Positions 16,249-24,712 of a stretch of 64,000 nucleotides of DNA are shown here, one piece after another. The stretch comes from Rhodococcus_F sp040656415. GTDB lineage: Bacteria; Actinomycetota; Actinomycetes; Mycobacteriales; Mycobacteriaceae. The stretch's first letter is position 1; each line of letters starts with the position of its first letter. Under the pieces are notes generated by a model. The model worked only from the letters and a program-made list of their open reading frames with translations. It ran no database searches and was not told the DNA's origin. A program made the position numbers and the translations under genes. The stretch lies in NCBI RefSeq assembly GCF_040656415.1, contig NZ_JBFAMC010000001.1, forward strand, positions 744,001 to 808,000, read 5' to 3'.

Positions 16249-17819
16249 GCGGCTTCCCGTGGCTGACCGTCCTGTGGGTCCTGCCCCTCGTCGGTGCAGG
16301 CGTCGTTCTGGTGTTACCGGTCGACAGGCGCGCGCTCGCGAAATCGCTTGCGGTGGGCGTGTCCCTGGTAGTCCTGTGTCTGGCAGTGGTGTTGGCGGTT
16401 CGGTTCGATCCGACGGGCGAGCAGTACCAGTTCGTCGAGTCGCACGCTTGGATTCCGGCGTTCGGCACCAGATACACCCTGGGCCTCGACGGCATTGCGC
16501 TCGCCCTGGTGCTGCTTACCGCGGTGCTGGTGCCGGTGTTGCTGCTGGCGGGCTGGAAAGACGGCGAATCGACGCCCGACTACCAGCGCCGTCGCAGGGC
16601 CCACACGTATGTGGCGCTGATGCTGATGGTCGAGTCGATGGTGATCATGTCGTTCATCGCCCTCGACGTTCTGCTCTTCTACATCTTCTTCGAAGCCATG
16701 CTCATCCCGATGTACTTCCTCATCGGTGGCTTCGGCGGGGCCGGGCGGTCGTACGCCGCGGTGAAGTTCTTGCTGTACAACCTGTTCGGTGGCTTGATCA
16801 TGCTGGCGGCGGTCATCGGCCTGTACGTGGTGACGGCTGACCAGGGTGGTGTGTTCGGGACTGGAACCTTCGATTTCCGGACGATTGTCGCCGAGGGGCT
16901 GGACGCGGACCCTGGCGTATTGAAGGCGCTGTTCCTCGGCTTCATGTTCGCGTTCGCGGTCAAGGCGCCACTGTGGCCGTTCCATACCTGGCTGCCGGGC
17001 GCCGCCGTGGAATCCACCCCAGCCAGCGCGGTGCTCATGATGGCCGTCGTCGACAAGGTCGGCACCTTCGGAATGCTGCGCTACGCCGTCCAGATGTTCC
17101 CGGACGCAGCAACATATTTCGCGCCGCTCATCGCGACGTTGGCAGTGATCGGGATCGTCTACGGCGCGATACTCGCGATCGGTCAAACCGACGTGATGCG
17201 CCTGATCGCCTACACATCCATCTCCCACTTCGGGTTCATCATTCTCGGCATCTTCGCGATGACGAGTCAAGGGCAAACCGGGTCGACGCTGTACATGGTC
17301 AACCACGGCATCTCGACGGCGGCACTGTTCCTGGTGGCTGGGTTCCTGGTGTCCCGGCGAGGCACCCGCTTGATCGCCGACTACGGGGGGATACAGAAGG
17401 TTGCGCCGGTAATGGCAGGCACCTTCCTCTTCGCCGGCCTCGCAACACTGTCGCTACCCGGTCTGGCGCCGTTCATAAGCGAGTTCCTCGTGCTGATCGG
17501 CACGTACTCGCGCTACTGGGTCGCCGCGCTGATCGCGACCCTCGCGCTCGTCCTCGCCGCGATCTACGTGCTGTGGCTGTACCAGCGAATGATGGGTGGC
17601 CCGGTCAAGGAGGGCAACGAACAGGTCCGCGACCTCGTCCGCCGCGAGGTGGCCGTGATGGCTCCGCTTGTCGTCCTGCTACTCGTTCTCGGCGTCTACC
17701 CCAAACCCGCGTTGGATGTCATCACCCCCGCGGTTGATCACGTTCTCGTCACCGTCGGTGAGCAGGAACCGCCACCGATCGTTGCAGAGCAAGGCCCACA
17801 GGGAGGTACACACAGATGA
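16245..17819 (+). CDS. nuoM: NADH-quinone oxidoreductase subunit M (antiporter-like)
   Basis: A 524-residue antiporter-like membrane subunit (ND4-type). Visible features are FYIFFEAMLIPMYFLIG (key Glu, about residue 146), KAPLWPFHTWLPGAAVEST near 243 and an LIAYTSISHFGFIILGIF stretch near 325. The upstream open frame is an artefact; GTG 16245 overlaps the nuoL stop and gives the normal start. With NuoL and NuoN it forms the proton-pumping chain. Confidence 0.96.
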   Translation: MSGFPWLTVLWVLPLVGAGVVLVLPVDRRALAKSLAVGVSLVVLCLAVVLAVRFDPTGEQYQFVESHAWIPAFGTRYTLGLDGIALALVLLTAVLVPVLLLAGWKDGESTPDYQRRRRAHTYVALMLMVESMVIMSFIALDVLLFYIFFEAMLIPMYFLIGGFGGAGRSYAAVKFLLYNLFGGLIMLAAVIGLYVVTADQGGVFGTGTFDFRTIVAEGLDADPGVLKALFLGFMFAFAVKAPLWPFHTWLPGAAVESTPASAVLMMAVVDKVGTFGMLRYAVQMFPDAATYFAPLIATLAVIGIVYGAILAIGQTDVMRLIAYTSISHFGFIILGIFAMTSQGQTGSTLYMVNHGISTAALFLVAGFLVSRRGTRLIADYGGIQKVAPVMAGTFLFAGLATLSLPGLAPFISEFLVLIGTYSRYWVAALIATLALVLAAIYVLWLYQRMMGGPVKEGNEQVRDLVRREVAVMAPLVVLLLVLGVYPKPALDVITPAVDHVLVTVGEQEPPPIVAEQGPQGGTHR

Positions 17820-19438
17820 GTCCCTCCGATCACCTCGCAACTTTCGCTCAGGCAGGAACGTTGCGTGCGCCGGACATCGAATACAGCCAACTGTCACCCA
17901 TGCTGATCGTGTTCGGTGTGGCCGTTGTCGGTGTACTCGTAGAAGCGTTCCAGCCCCGCGGAACCCGCTACGCAAGCCATCTCGTTCTCGCTCTCGGCGG
18001 TCTGGTCGCGGCGTTCATCGCTGTCATCCTGCTCGCGGGCACCCGAGACTCGGCTGTCGCGGGTTCGGTCGCCGTCGACGGCCCGACCTTGTTCCTCCAG
18101 GGAACGATCCTGCTGATCTCGATTCCCGCAATCCTGCTCATCGCCGAGCGGAGTGTCGACAGCGGGGTTGCCGCGGCGACAGCGGAGGTGGGCTCGGTGA
18201 GGGTCGCGGAAGGTGGAACCGACGCCTTCACGCCCCAGGCCTTCGCCGTCCCCGGCAGTGCTGCCGAAAGAGAGGCCACCAACTCGGCGCCGGGTCATAC
18301 AGAAGTCTTCCCCCTCACCATGTTCGCTGTCGGGGGGATGCTGCTGTTCCCGGCTTCCAACGACCTTCTAACCATGTTCGTGGCACTCGAAGTTCTTTCG
18401 CTCCCTTTGTATCTGTTGTGTGGGTTGGCCCGCCGTCGCCGTCTGCTGTCCCAAGAAGCGGCGATGAAGTACTTTCTCCTCGGGGCCTTTTCCTCGGCGT
18501 TCTTCCTGTTCGGTGTCGCCTTGCTTTATGGCTCCGCGGGCACGGTGGAGTTGCCGCTGATCGGTGACGCACTTGCCCGGGGCACCGCCGACAGGAATCT
18601 GGCGGTGATCGGTACCGCGCTGTTGACGGTAGGCCTGTTGTTCAAGATCGGTGCGGTGCCGTTTCACTCTTGGATCCCTGACGTCTATCAGGGTGCGCCC
18701 ACGCCGATCACTGCCTTCATGGCGGCGGCCACCAAGGTCGCGGCCGTCGGTGCGATGCTGCGCATCTTCTACGTGGCTCTACCTGATCTTCGCGCGGACT
18801 GGAGGCCCGTGCTGTGGGGCGTTGCGATTCTCACCATGCTGGTGGGTGCGGTCTTGGCGGTCACCCAGACCGACGTCAAACGCATGCTCGCGTACTCGTC
18901 GATCACGCACGCCGGATTCATCCTCACGGGCTTGATAGCGGCCGACCGTGCGGGCTTGTCATCCACGATGTTCTACCTGTTCGCGTACGGCTTCACCACG
19001 CTCGGTGCCTTCGCGGTCGTGACCCTAGTGCGAGACAGTAGGGGCGAGGCAACGAACCTGTCACGATGGGCGGGGTTGGGCAGGCGATCCCCGCTGCTGG
19101 GCTCGGTCTTCGCCCTTTTCCTGCTCGCCTTTGCGGGAATTCCCCTGACGAGTGGGTTCGTCAGTAAATTCGCGGTCTTCCAGGCTGCTCTTGCGGCGGG
19201 TGCAGCTCCGCTGGTCATCGTCGGCGTCATCAGCAGCGCGATCGCGGCATTCTTCTACGTACGCGTCATCGTGCTGATGTTCTTCTCGGAACCGCAGAGC
19301 GATGCGCCGACGGTCGTGGTCCCCAGCATGTTGACGGCAGCGGCGATCGCACTCGGAGTGGTGGTGACCGTGGTGCTCGGCATCTTGCCGCAGGCGGCGC
19401 TGGATCTGGCGGATCACGCAGCTGTGTTCTTCCAGTGA
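17816..19438 (+). CDS. nuoN: NADH-quinone oxidoreductase subunit N (antiporter-like)
   Basis: A 540-residue ND2-type antiporter-like subunit and the last gene of the nuo operon. LFVALEVLSLPLYLLCGLAR near residue 190 holds the key Glu. VPFHSWIPDVYQGAPTPITA near 280 is the classic NuoN/ND2 signature, and MLAYSSITHAGFILTG near 355 follows. ATG 17816 overlaps the nuoM stop. No convincing intrinsic terminator follows in the next 200 bp. Confidence 0.96.
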   Translation: MSPSDHLATFAQAGTLRAPDIEYSQLSPMLIVFGVAVVGVLVEAFQPRGTRYASHLVLALGGLVAAFIAVILLAGTRDSAVAGSVAVDGPTLFLQGTILLISIPAILLIAERSVDSGVAAATAEVGSVRVAEGGTDAFTPQAFAVPGSAAEREATNSAPGHTEVFPLTMFAVGGMLLFPASNDLLTMFVALEVLSLPLYLLCGLARRRRLLSQEAAMKYFLLGAFSSAFFLFGVALLYGSAGTVELPLIGDALARGTADRNLAVIGTALLTVGLLFKIGAVPFHSWIPDVYQGAPTPITAFMAAATKVAAVGAMLRIFYVALPDLRADWRPVLWGVAILTMLVGAVLAVTQTDVKRMLAYSSITHAGFILTGLIAADRAGLSSTMFYLFAYGFTTLGAFAVVTLVRDSRGEATNLSRWAGLGRRSPLLGSVFALFLLAFAGIPLTSGFVSKFAVFQAALAAGAAPLVIVGVISSAIAAFFYVRVIVLMFFSEPQSDAPTVVVPSMLTAAAIALGVVVTVVLGILPQAALDLADHAAVFFQ

Positions 19439-19510
19439 GCTGGTGTTCTTGCACTGAACTACCGCTGACCACTGCCGAAGCCGTTAGAACTCCTGCGGTG
19501 ATTTGGTTCG

Positions 19511-19548
19511 CAAGTGTTCTGTGTGGTTGATGTAACACAAGTGTCCTG
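19511..19548 (+). repeat. Imperfect 11-bp direct repeat upstream of the Rv2525c-like gene
   Basis: CAAGTGTTCTG (19511-19521) and CAAGTGTCCTG (19538-19548) are 27 bp apart in the 216-bp gap after nuoN. The second copy also sits in an ACAC-AA-GTGT mini-palindrome. It could be a regulator site for the downstream exported-protein gene; function is unknown. Confidence 0.3.
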
Positions 19549-19654
19549 CGATATTCGTGTGAATGTGGTGAAATGCAAACCAGACAACATATCGACCAAG
19601 CGACACAAGATGTAGGAGACACGCCGAAGCACGAATGATCCGATAGGGGGCGCA

Positions 19655-20377
19655 GTGCAGATTTCCCGACGAGACTTGTTCCGATATGCGGCAGCTGGAA
19701 CCACAGTTGCAGGCATCACGGCGCTCTCAGCTACTACGTCCTCGACCGCCGTTGCGCAGCCACGCAGCCTCGGCACTCTGATCGATTTTTCGGGCGGTGT
19801 GCCTTCCGCGGCAGCGATTCGTGCGGCCGGATACGACGGCGCTATCCGCTACGTATCGGACCGACGCCCTGGCGCCGAGTGGATGATTGGCAAGCCGATG
19901 CGTCCCGAAGAGGCGCAGGCCTTGCGCGACGCCGGGCTTTCGGTGGTGTCGTGCTATCAGTTCGGCAAGGGTGCGACGGCCGATTGGCGCGGCGGTTGCG
20001 AGGCGGGCAAACGCCACGCCGCTCGTGGACTCGAATTGCATCTTGCCGCAGGAGGCCCGGAGAACCGTCCGATCTATGCAGCGATCGACGACAATCCGAC
20101 GCTCATCGAATTCGCCACGATGATCGCTCCCTACCTCCTCGGATGGCAGTCGGTGGTGGGCAAGGCCAATACCGGCATCTACGCCAACTCCGGGACGCTG
20201 GACCTGGCGATGCTCACCGGCCTCGGATCGTGGTACTGGCAACATAATTGGGGCACACCGGCGGGATATGTGCACCCGAGGGCGCATCTGCACCAGTACG
20301 AGATCGACAAGCGCAGTGTGGACGGGGTCGGCATCGACCTGAACGACATCCTCCAGCCCGACTACGGTCAATGGTGA
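19655..20377 (+). CDS. Tat-exported DUF1906 (glycoside hydrolase-like) protein, Rv2525c-like
   Basis: A 240-residue protein beginning with a twin-arginine signal: SRRDLFRYA at residues 4-12, a hydrophobic stretch, then AVAQP as a likely cleavage region near residue 35. The mature part is a DUF1906 domain with a TIM-barrel fold related to GH25-like hydrolases. SLGTLIDFSGGVPSA, AIRYVSDRRPGA, YQFGKGATADWRGG, AIDDNPT and WYWQHNWG match Rv2525c of M. tuberculosis as I recall it. Rv2525c is a Tat substrate whose loss changes beta-lactam susceptibility, suggesting a cell-wall role. GTG 19655 is preceded by a GGGGG run. The gene is convergent with the next permease. The enzymatic activity is not established. 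Confidence 0.88.
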   Translation: MQISRRDLFRYAAAGTTVAGITALSATTSSTAVAQPRSLGTLIDFSGGVPSAAAIRAAGYDGAIRYVSDRRPGAEWMIGKPMRPEEAQALRDAGLSVVSCYQFGKGATADWRGGCEAGKRHAARGLELHLAAGGPENRPIYAAIDDNPTLIEFATMIAPYLLGWQSVVGKANTGIYANSGTLDLAMLTGLGSWYWQHNWGTPAGYVHPRAHLHQYEIDKRSVDGVGIDLNDILQPDYGQW

Positions 20378-20423
20378 TCGTCCTCGCGTATTCACGCTCG
20401 AGTCAGCCGATTTCGTCAGTTCG

Positions 20424-21833
20424 TCAGGAAGCTTGGTTCGCGGGTACAGACTCGTCGGGTGTCAGCTGTGGTCGCACCCACAGCCTGTGGGCGAGAGCGA
20501 GAAGAGCCAGCCACACGACCCCGACCACCAGTGCCACGCGCGTATCGGCGTCGAAGCCGATCACCGCCATGACGAACAGCAAGAAGGCGATCACTATCAG
20601 CTGACCGTACGGCCACAACGGCACCGGGAATTTCAGCTTTGCGACCTCGGCCGGCTCCATCCGTCTCCGGGAGCGGTAGTGCGACGCCAGGATCATCAGC
20701 CAGACGAAGACCGTGGCAAACGTAGCGATCGAGGCGATGACGAGGAACACCCTGTCTGGGATGACATAGTTGAGGAGCACTCCGACCAGCAGCGCGACGA
20801 TCATGATGAGCACCGTCATCCATGGCACCCCGTTGCGGGAGACTTGCTTCATCACTGCCGGCGCCTGGCCGCGCTGAGCCATTCCGAACATCATCCGTCC
20901 GGCGCCGAAGACGTCGCTATTGATCGCCGACAGCGCCGCGGTGATGACCACCACGTTCAGAACCGCTGCCGCGGGGCCGATGCCGAGGCCCTCGAACATC
21001 TGCACGAACGGGCTGCCCTCGGAGCCGATCGACTGCCACGGGTAGATCGCCATGATCACCGTGAGGGTGAGCACGTAGAACAGGAGGATCCGCACGGGCA
21101 CCGAATTGATAGCGCGTGGGATCGTGCGCTCCGGGTCTTTCGCCTCGCCCGCCGTGATGCCGATGATCTCGGTACCTCCGAAGGCGAACATGACGATCGC
21201 GAAACAGCTGACGAAGCCGCCGAGCCCGGTAGCGAAGAATCCGCCTCCGGACACCAAGTTGCTCGCTCCGATGCTGGTGTCATGGATCCCGAATCCGAAG
21301 ATCAGGATCGACGTGCCCGCGACGATCATCGCGATGATCGCGACGATTTTGACAAGGGACAGCCAGAACTCCACCTCGCCGAATACTTTGACTCGGAGCA
21401 GGTTGAGCGCCCCGATGAAGAACACGATCGACAGCACCCAGATCCAGCGCGGTACGTCTGGGAACCAGAACCCCATGTAGATGCCGAAGGCGGTTACATC
21501 GGCCAGGCATACCACGATCATCTCGAAGGTGTATGTCCAGCCGGTCATGAATCCGGCTCGCGGGCCCAGATGACGGCTCGCGTACTCGCCGAACGACCCC
21601 GATACCGGATTGCTGACTGTCATCTCACCGAGCGCGCGGAGCACGATGTATATCGCCGCACCACCGATGAGGTAAGCCAACAGCACTGATGGACCTGCGC
21701 GATTGATGGCCTCCGCCGATCCGTAGAACAAGCCGGTCCCGATTGCGGAGCCCAGCGCGATGAACCTGATATGGCGTGTTGTCAGACCTCGAGTGAGCGT
21801 TCCTCGAGCCGGGGTCGCAGCGGTGTCTTTCAC
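20424..21833 (-). CDS. Amino acid permease (APC superfamily, AAT family)
   Basis: A 469-residue protein with about 12 transmembrane helices. The family start is clear: GLTTRHIRFIALGSAIGTGL followed by INRAGPSVLLAYLIGG. The loop AGEAKDPERTIPRAINSVP is typical of the amino acid transporter family (ProY, CycA, GabP, AroP type). It imports an amino acid by proton symport at the cytoplasmic membrane; the substrate cannot be read from sequence. GTG 21833 is preceded on the minus strand by AGGGAGA at good spacing. A weak promoter candidate (TTGCGC, 17 bp, TAGACG on the minus strand, 21943-21915) lies about 80 bp upstream. Confidence 0.88.
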   Translation of the reverse strand: MKDTAATPARGTLTRGLTTRHIRFIALGSAIGTGLFYGSAEAINRAGPSVLLAYLIGGAAIYIVLRALGEMTVSNPVSGSFGEYASRHLGPRAGFMTGWTYTFEMIVVCLADVTAFGIYMGFWFPDVPRWIWVLSIVFFIGALNLLRVKVFGEVEFWLSLVKIVAIIAMIVAGTSILIFGFGIHDTSIGASNLVSGGGFFATGLGGFVSCFAIVMFAFGGTEIIGITAGEAKDPERTIPRAINSVPVRILLFYVLTLTVIMAIYPWQSIGSEGSPFVQMFEGLGIGPAAAVLNVVVITAALSAINSDVFGAGRMMFGMAQRGQAPAVMKQVSRNGVPWMTVLIMIVALLVGVLLNYVIPDRVFLVIASIATFATVFVWLMILASHYRSRRRMEPAEVAKLKFPVPLWPYGQLIVIAFLLFVMAVIGFDADTRVALVVGVVWLALLALAHRLWVRPQLTPDESVPANQAS

Positions 21834-22141
21834 GATCGATCTCCCTGGGCCTTGCTGGTGGATCCGGCAGGTTCGGCCATTTGCGCCGTGTGGTGAGTCG
21901 TGCGTCCGTGAGTACGTCTAGCCCTGTACATGCATACGCGCAAGAATCCAATCCGGCCACCCGCGTAGACGGATCGGGAAACTGAGATGGTGGTCCCGCC
22001 AATTCCTGGGCCACTGGCCGCAGGCGTCTCATCGACGCTGCATCGTCTGGGGATTTGCAGTCGATCAGGGGAATCTGAAACGCTCCCCGCGGTAGCTGCG
22101 ATTACCTGTTGTCAGCCGCTTTACATTCGAACCCGGAGGAT
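21834..22141. other. Intergenic region upstream of the amino acid permease
   Basis: About 308 bp lie between the permease start and the end of the MFS gene. The half nearest the permease holds its likely promoter on the minus strand. The half nearest 22141 ends in a strong GGAGGA ribosome-binding site (22135-22140) serving the small plus-strand ORF at 22148. No RNA gene or clear hairpin was seen. Confidence 0.5.
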
Positions 22142-23629
22142 TCAGCCATGGACGTGTTCATCAACTTTCTCTACACGGTCGCGTCGGCTCTCTTCACTGC
22201 ATTGTTCATCAACGGGTCCTGAGCCACGTCTGCGCGTGGGGATCAGCCAGGCGAGGGCGAGAGTGACGACCGAGGCGACGATCGACACCAGGAATGTCGC
22301 GCGGAACGCGTCGAGTGAGGGGATCACCGCAGTGCCCACGGTGACCGTCATGCCCGCCAGGATCACGCTGACGACGGCCGCGGACGTGGACGTACCGATG
22401 GATCGCATCAGTGAGTTCAATCCGTTCGCGGCGGCGGATTGGGTGACCGGTACCGCGCCCATGATCAACGCGGGCATCGCGGCGTAGGACAGGCCGATAC
22501 CGGCGCCGACCATCATTCCCGCGAGCATCACCTGCCAGACGGCGGACACGGTGAAGTAGGCCATTGCGTAGCCGGCGCCGATCACGACAGCGCCGATCAT
22601 CAGCGTGACCCGCGGACCACGCCAGGCCGAGATTCGTGCCGAGACTGGTGACAGCGCCATCATCACCAGACCACCGGGCGCGAGCACCAGGCCGGCGATG
22701 GTCATTGGCAGGCCGAAGCCGTATCCGGTGGACTCGGGAGCCATCAGCAATTGGGGGAAGGCGAGTGACGTCCCGTACATCGCGAAACCGACCGCCACCG
22801 ACGCGAAGTTGGTGAACAAGACCTGCGGCCTCGCGCTCACCCTGAGATTCACGAGTGGTTCGGTGACACGGAGTTCGTAAAGACCCCATCCGAGCAGGCT
22901 CACCAGCGAGACTGCGAACAGTCCCAGAGTGAGTGAACTCGACCATCCCCAGGTCCCGCCTTTCGTGATGGGCAGCAGGAGCGTGACCAGGACGAGACTC
23001 AGCCCCATAGCGCCGACGAGATCGAAGCGCCCGCGTCGACGCACCGGCGATTCAGGGATGAGGAGCACGGTCAGGGCAATGCAAACGGTGCCGAGGACGC
23101 CTGAGACCACGAACAACATGTGCCAGTCGGCATACTGGGCGATCGCAGCGGCGATAGGCATTCCGATGGCAGCACCGACGCCAAGGGTTGCACTCATGAC
23201 GGCCATCGCGCCGCCGACCTTCTTCGGCGGAAGCACGTCGCGGAGGATTGCGATGCCGAGGGGGATGGCGCCTACCGCCGCGCCCTGCAGTGCCCGCCCA
23301 ACGATGATCGGCATCAGTGAGTTCGCAATCGCGCACACCACTGATCCGACAACGAGTGAAACGAGGCTGCCGATCATGACTCGGCGCTTGCCGAACATGT
23401 CGCCCAGTCGCCCGCTGATCGGTGTGATGACGGCTCCGGCGAGGAGAGTGGCTGTGACGGCCCACGAGGTGTCGGCGGGAGTGGAGTCGAGGAGGTGGGG
23501 TAGCAGCGGAATGATGGGTATGACGAGAGTCTGCATCAGCGCCACTACGACCCCGCACAGTCCGAGAACCGCAAGGATCAACCCAGGCGCCCGACGGATG
23601 TCGGCGGTCTCCGTGGGTGCAGAGGTCAT
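22142..23629 (-). CDS. MFS drug-efflux-type transporter (DHA2, 14 TM)
   Basis: A 495-residue major facilitator with about 14 hydrophobic helices, the EmrB/QacA layout. Motif A is visible as GRLGDMFGKRR after the second helix. The motif C-like region GAAIGMPIAAAIAQ lies in helix 5. It is likely a proton-driven exporter of hydrophobic drugs. The start at 23629 (MTSAPTETADIRR) is preferred to an upstream in-frame ATG because that extension is basic and would cover the shared operator. It is divergent from the marR gene, which probably controls it. The hydrophilic C-terminal tail (about 27 residues) overlaps the antisense small ORF at 22148. Confidence 0.88.
   Translation of the reverse strand: MTSAPTETADIRRAPGLILAVLGLCGVVVALMQTLVIPIIPLLPHLLDSTPADTSWAVTATLLAGAVITPISGRLGDMFGKRRVMIGSLVSLVVGSVVCAIANSLMPIIVGRALQGAAVGAIPLGIAILRDVLPPKKVGGAMAVMSATLGVGAAIGMPIAAAIAQYADWHMLFVVSGVLGTVCIALTVLLIPESPVRRRGRFDLVGAMGLSLVLVTLLLPITKGGTWGWSSSLTLGLFAVSLVSLLGWGLYELRVTEPLVNLRVSARPQVLFTNFASVAVGFAMYGTSLAFPQLLMAPESTGYGFGLPMTIAGLVLAPGGLVMMALSPVSARISAWRGPRVTLMIGAVVIGAGYAMAYFTVSAVWQVMLAGMMVGAGIGLSYAAMPALIMGAVPVTQSAAANGLNSLMRSIGTSTSAAVVSVILAGMTVTVGTAVIPSLDAFRATFLVSIVASVVTLALAWLIPTRRRGSGPVDEQCSEESRRDRVEKVDEHVHG
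22148..22222 (+). CDS. Putative 24-residue hydrophobic small protein
   Basis: An ATG preceded by GGAGGA at 22135-22140, a near-perfect ribosome-binding site with a 7-base spacer, opens a 24-codon frame ending in TGA. The peptide is MDVFINFLYTVASALF followed by TALFINGS: one amphipathic or membrane-spanning helix with no basic residue. It lies antisense to the last 25 codons of the MFS gene. The strong ribosome-binding site is the main evidence that it is real. I do not recognise the family. It could be a small membrane peptide, a leader peptide or chance. Confidence 0.42.
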   Translation: MDVFINFLYTVASALFTALFINGS

Positions 23630-23695
23630 GCGGCAACTCCCCGGATGTTCACGTAATCGCTTCGGGCGGGCGGTGCGGAAACAGAATGTGCACAC

Positions 23696-23710
23696 TACAC
23701 ATAATGTGTA
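23696..23710. promoter_or_regulatory. Palindromic MarR-type operator between MFS and marR genes
   Basis: TACACAT, one base, ATGTGTA: a perfect 7-1-7 palindrome in the 127-bp divergent region. Related half-sites flank it: TGTGCACA at 23687-23694 and CACAATGTGT around 23717-23726. This clustering of ATGTGT units is typical of MarR autoregulatory operators that also control the divergent exporter. Confidence 0.65.
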
Positions 23711-23756
23711 TAGCGCACAATGTGTCAGGGAGTGCTGAGAACTACTGGAGGTGACA

Positions 23757-24221
23757 GTGTCTTATCGCGACGCCGTGACGACCGAAATCGAAAACGAGTT
23801 GACCCTCCTGTCCAGATATCACGTGCACGCGAAGCGCGGCGGTTTCCAACTCGACAGGTCTGCCTACCTGCTTCTCGGTCGGCTCGAACTCGAGCATCCA
23901 CTGAGTTTGAAGCAACTCGCGGAGGCTTTCCGCCTCGACATTTCGACGATCAACCGGCAGATTGCCGCGCTGCTGCGCCTGGACCTCGTCGAGCGCGTCC
24001 TCGATCCGGAGGGAGGAATTGCGCGCAAGATCGAAGCGACCGCGCTGGGACTCGAACTGCTGCACGCGGACAGAAATCTGGGGAGGGCCGGAATCGAACG
24101 CGTGGTTGCCGAATGGAGCGATCAGGATCTGAACGAATTGTCTCGGCTGCTTGCGAAGTTCAATCGCGGGATCGAACTGCTCGAAGGCAACCCATGGCCC
24201 CGGACCACGCCGATTCGTTGA
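23757..24221 (+). CDS. MarR-family transcriptional regulator
   Basis: A 154-residue winged-helix regulator. The helix-turn-helix lies at about residues 52-75 (LKQLAEAFRLDISTINRQIA), followed by a wing (ERVLDPEGGIARKIEATALG) and a C-terminal dimerisation helix. The start is taken as GTG 23757, because GGAGG at 23747-23751 is 5 bases upstream; GTG 23751 would sit inside the ribosome-binding site. Divergent from the MFS exporter with a shared palindromic operator, so it most likely represses both and is released by a small-molecule ligand. Confidence 0.88.
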   Translation: MSYRDAVTTEIENELTLLSRYHVHAKRGGFQLDRSAYLLLGRLELEHPLSLKQLAEAFRLDISTINRQIAALLRLDLVERVLDPEGGIARKIEATALGLELLHADRNLGRAGIERVVAEWSDQDLNELSRLLAKFNRGIELLEGNPWPRTTPIR

Positions 24222-24243
24222 CCAATGGGCTGATCAATGGGGG

Positions 24244-24594
24244 TCAGGACTGTACGTGCGCAGTGGCATCCCTGACGAGATCCGGTTCCTCGGCGATGAC
24301 CGTGAGATGTGGACGATCTCGAGGCGAATCGTGCCATCCCCGCCACGACAACAGAGACCACCGTGAAAGGCCCGACAGTGCAGATCCGAGACTTGCAAAC
24401 GACGCGGTACTCAGGGCGGAGCCGAAGGAACCGACCGACCCGATAGAGAGCACCGAGCCGATGCTGCCGATGGACAGAATCGACCCGACCGACCCGATCG
24501 AAAGTATCGACCCTTCCGAACGGATCGAGAGAATCGATCGCGGGGCGTGCTGTGATCGCAGTGAGTGGGATCGGGTGTGCTTTATCGAGGACAT
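24244..24594 (-). CDS. Small Ser/Gly/Ile 9-residue-repeat protein of unknown function
   Basis: The frame encodes 116 residues with a striking tandem repeat. Six units of nine residues (about 21-74) follow the pattern ILSIGSVGS, starting ILSIRSEGS, ILSIGSVGS, ILSIGSIGS, VLSIGSVGS and decaying into FGSALSTAS and FASLGSALS. At DNA level the period is 27 bp; GACCGACCCGAT recurs exactly 54 bp apart (24433 and 24487). A Trp-containing segment (LSRWSLLSWRGW) and a charged tail follow. The N-terminus is basic. Alternating Ser/Gly and Ile/Leu suggests a beta-solenoid or membrane-associated strand. ATG 24594 is chosen over GTG 24609; both have weak ribosome-binding sites. Convergent with marR, 22 bp away. 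No known domain recognised. Confidence 0.6.
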   Translation of the reverse strand: MSSIKHTRSHSLRSQHAPRSILSIRSEGSILSIGSVGSILSIGSIGSVLSIGSVGSFGSALSTASFASLGSALSGLSRWSLLSWRGWHDSPRDRPHLTVIAEEPDLVRDATAHVQS

Positions 24595-24649
24595 TCCACC
24601 GTCTACCACGCGGGAGCGCCAGGCAAACAGTGAAGCGGTGGAAAATACG

Positions 24650-24685
24650 AACGAGGGGCCCAGGAGATCCGGGGCCCCTCGTTTT
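24650..24685. terminator. Strong hairpin terminator, usable in both directions
   Basis: AACGAGGGGCCC (24650-24661) pairs perfectly with GGGCCCCTCGTT (24672-24683), a 12-bp stem with a 10-base loop and TTTTC or T-rich sequence on both sides. It lies directly after the stop of the minus-strand secreted-protein gene and likely ends that transcript before the repeat-protein gene. Confidence 0.8.
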
Positions 24686-24712
24686 CTTCGTTCAGAGCTT
24701 GTCAGGCGAGTC

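Noticed and set aside
20433..21689. 418-codon plus-strand frame, very rich in His, Asp and Glu
   Set aside because: It is the exact antisense of the amino-acid permease; hydrophobic codons read backwards give acidic and His codons. No start signal.
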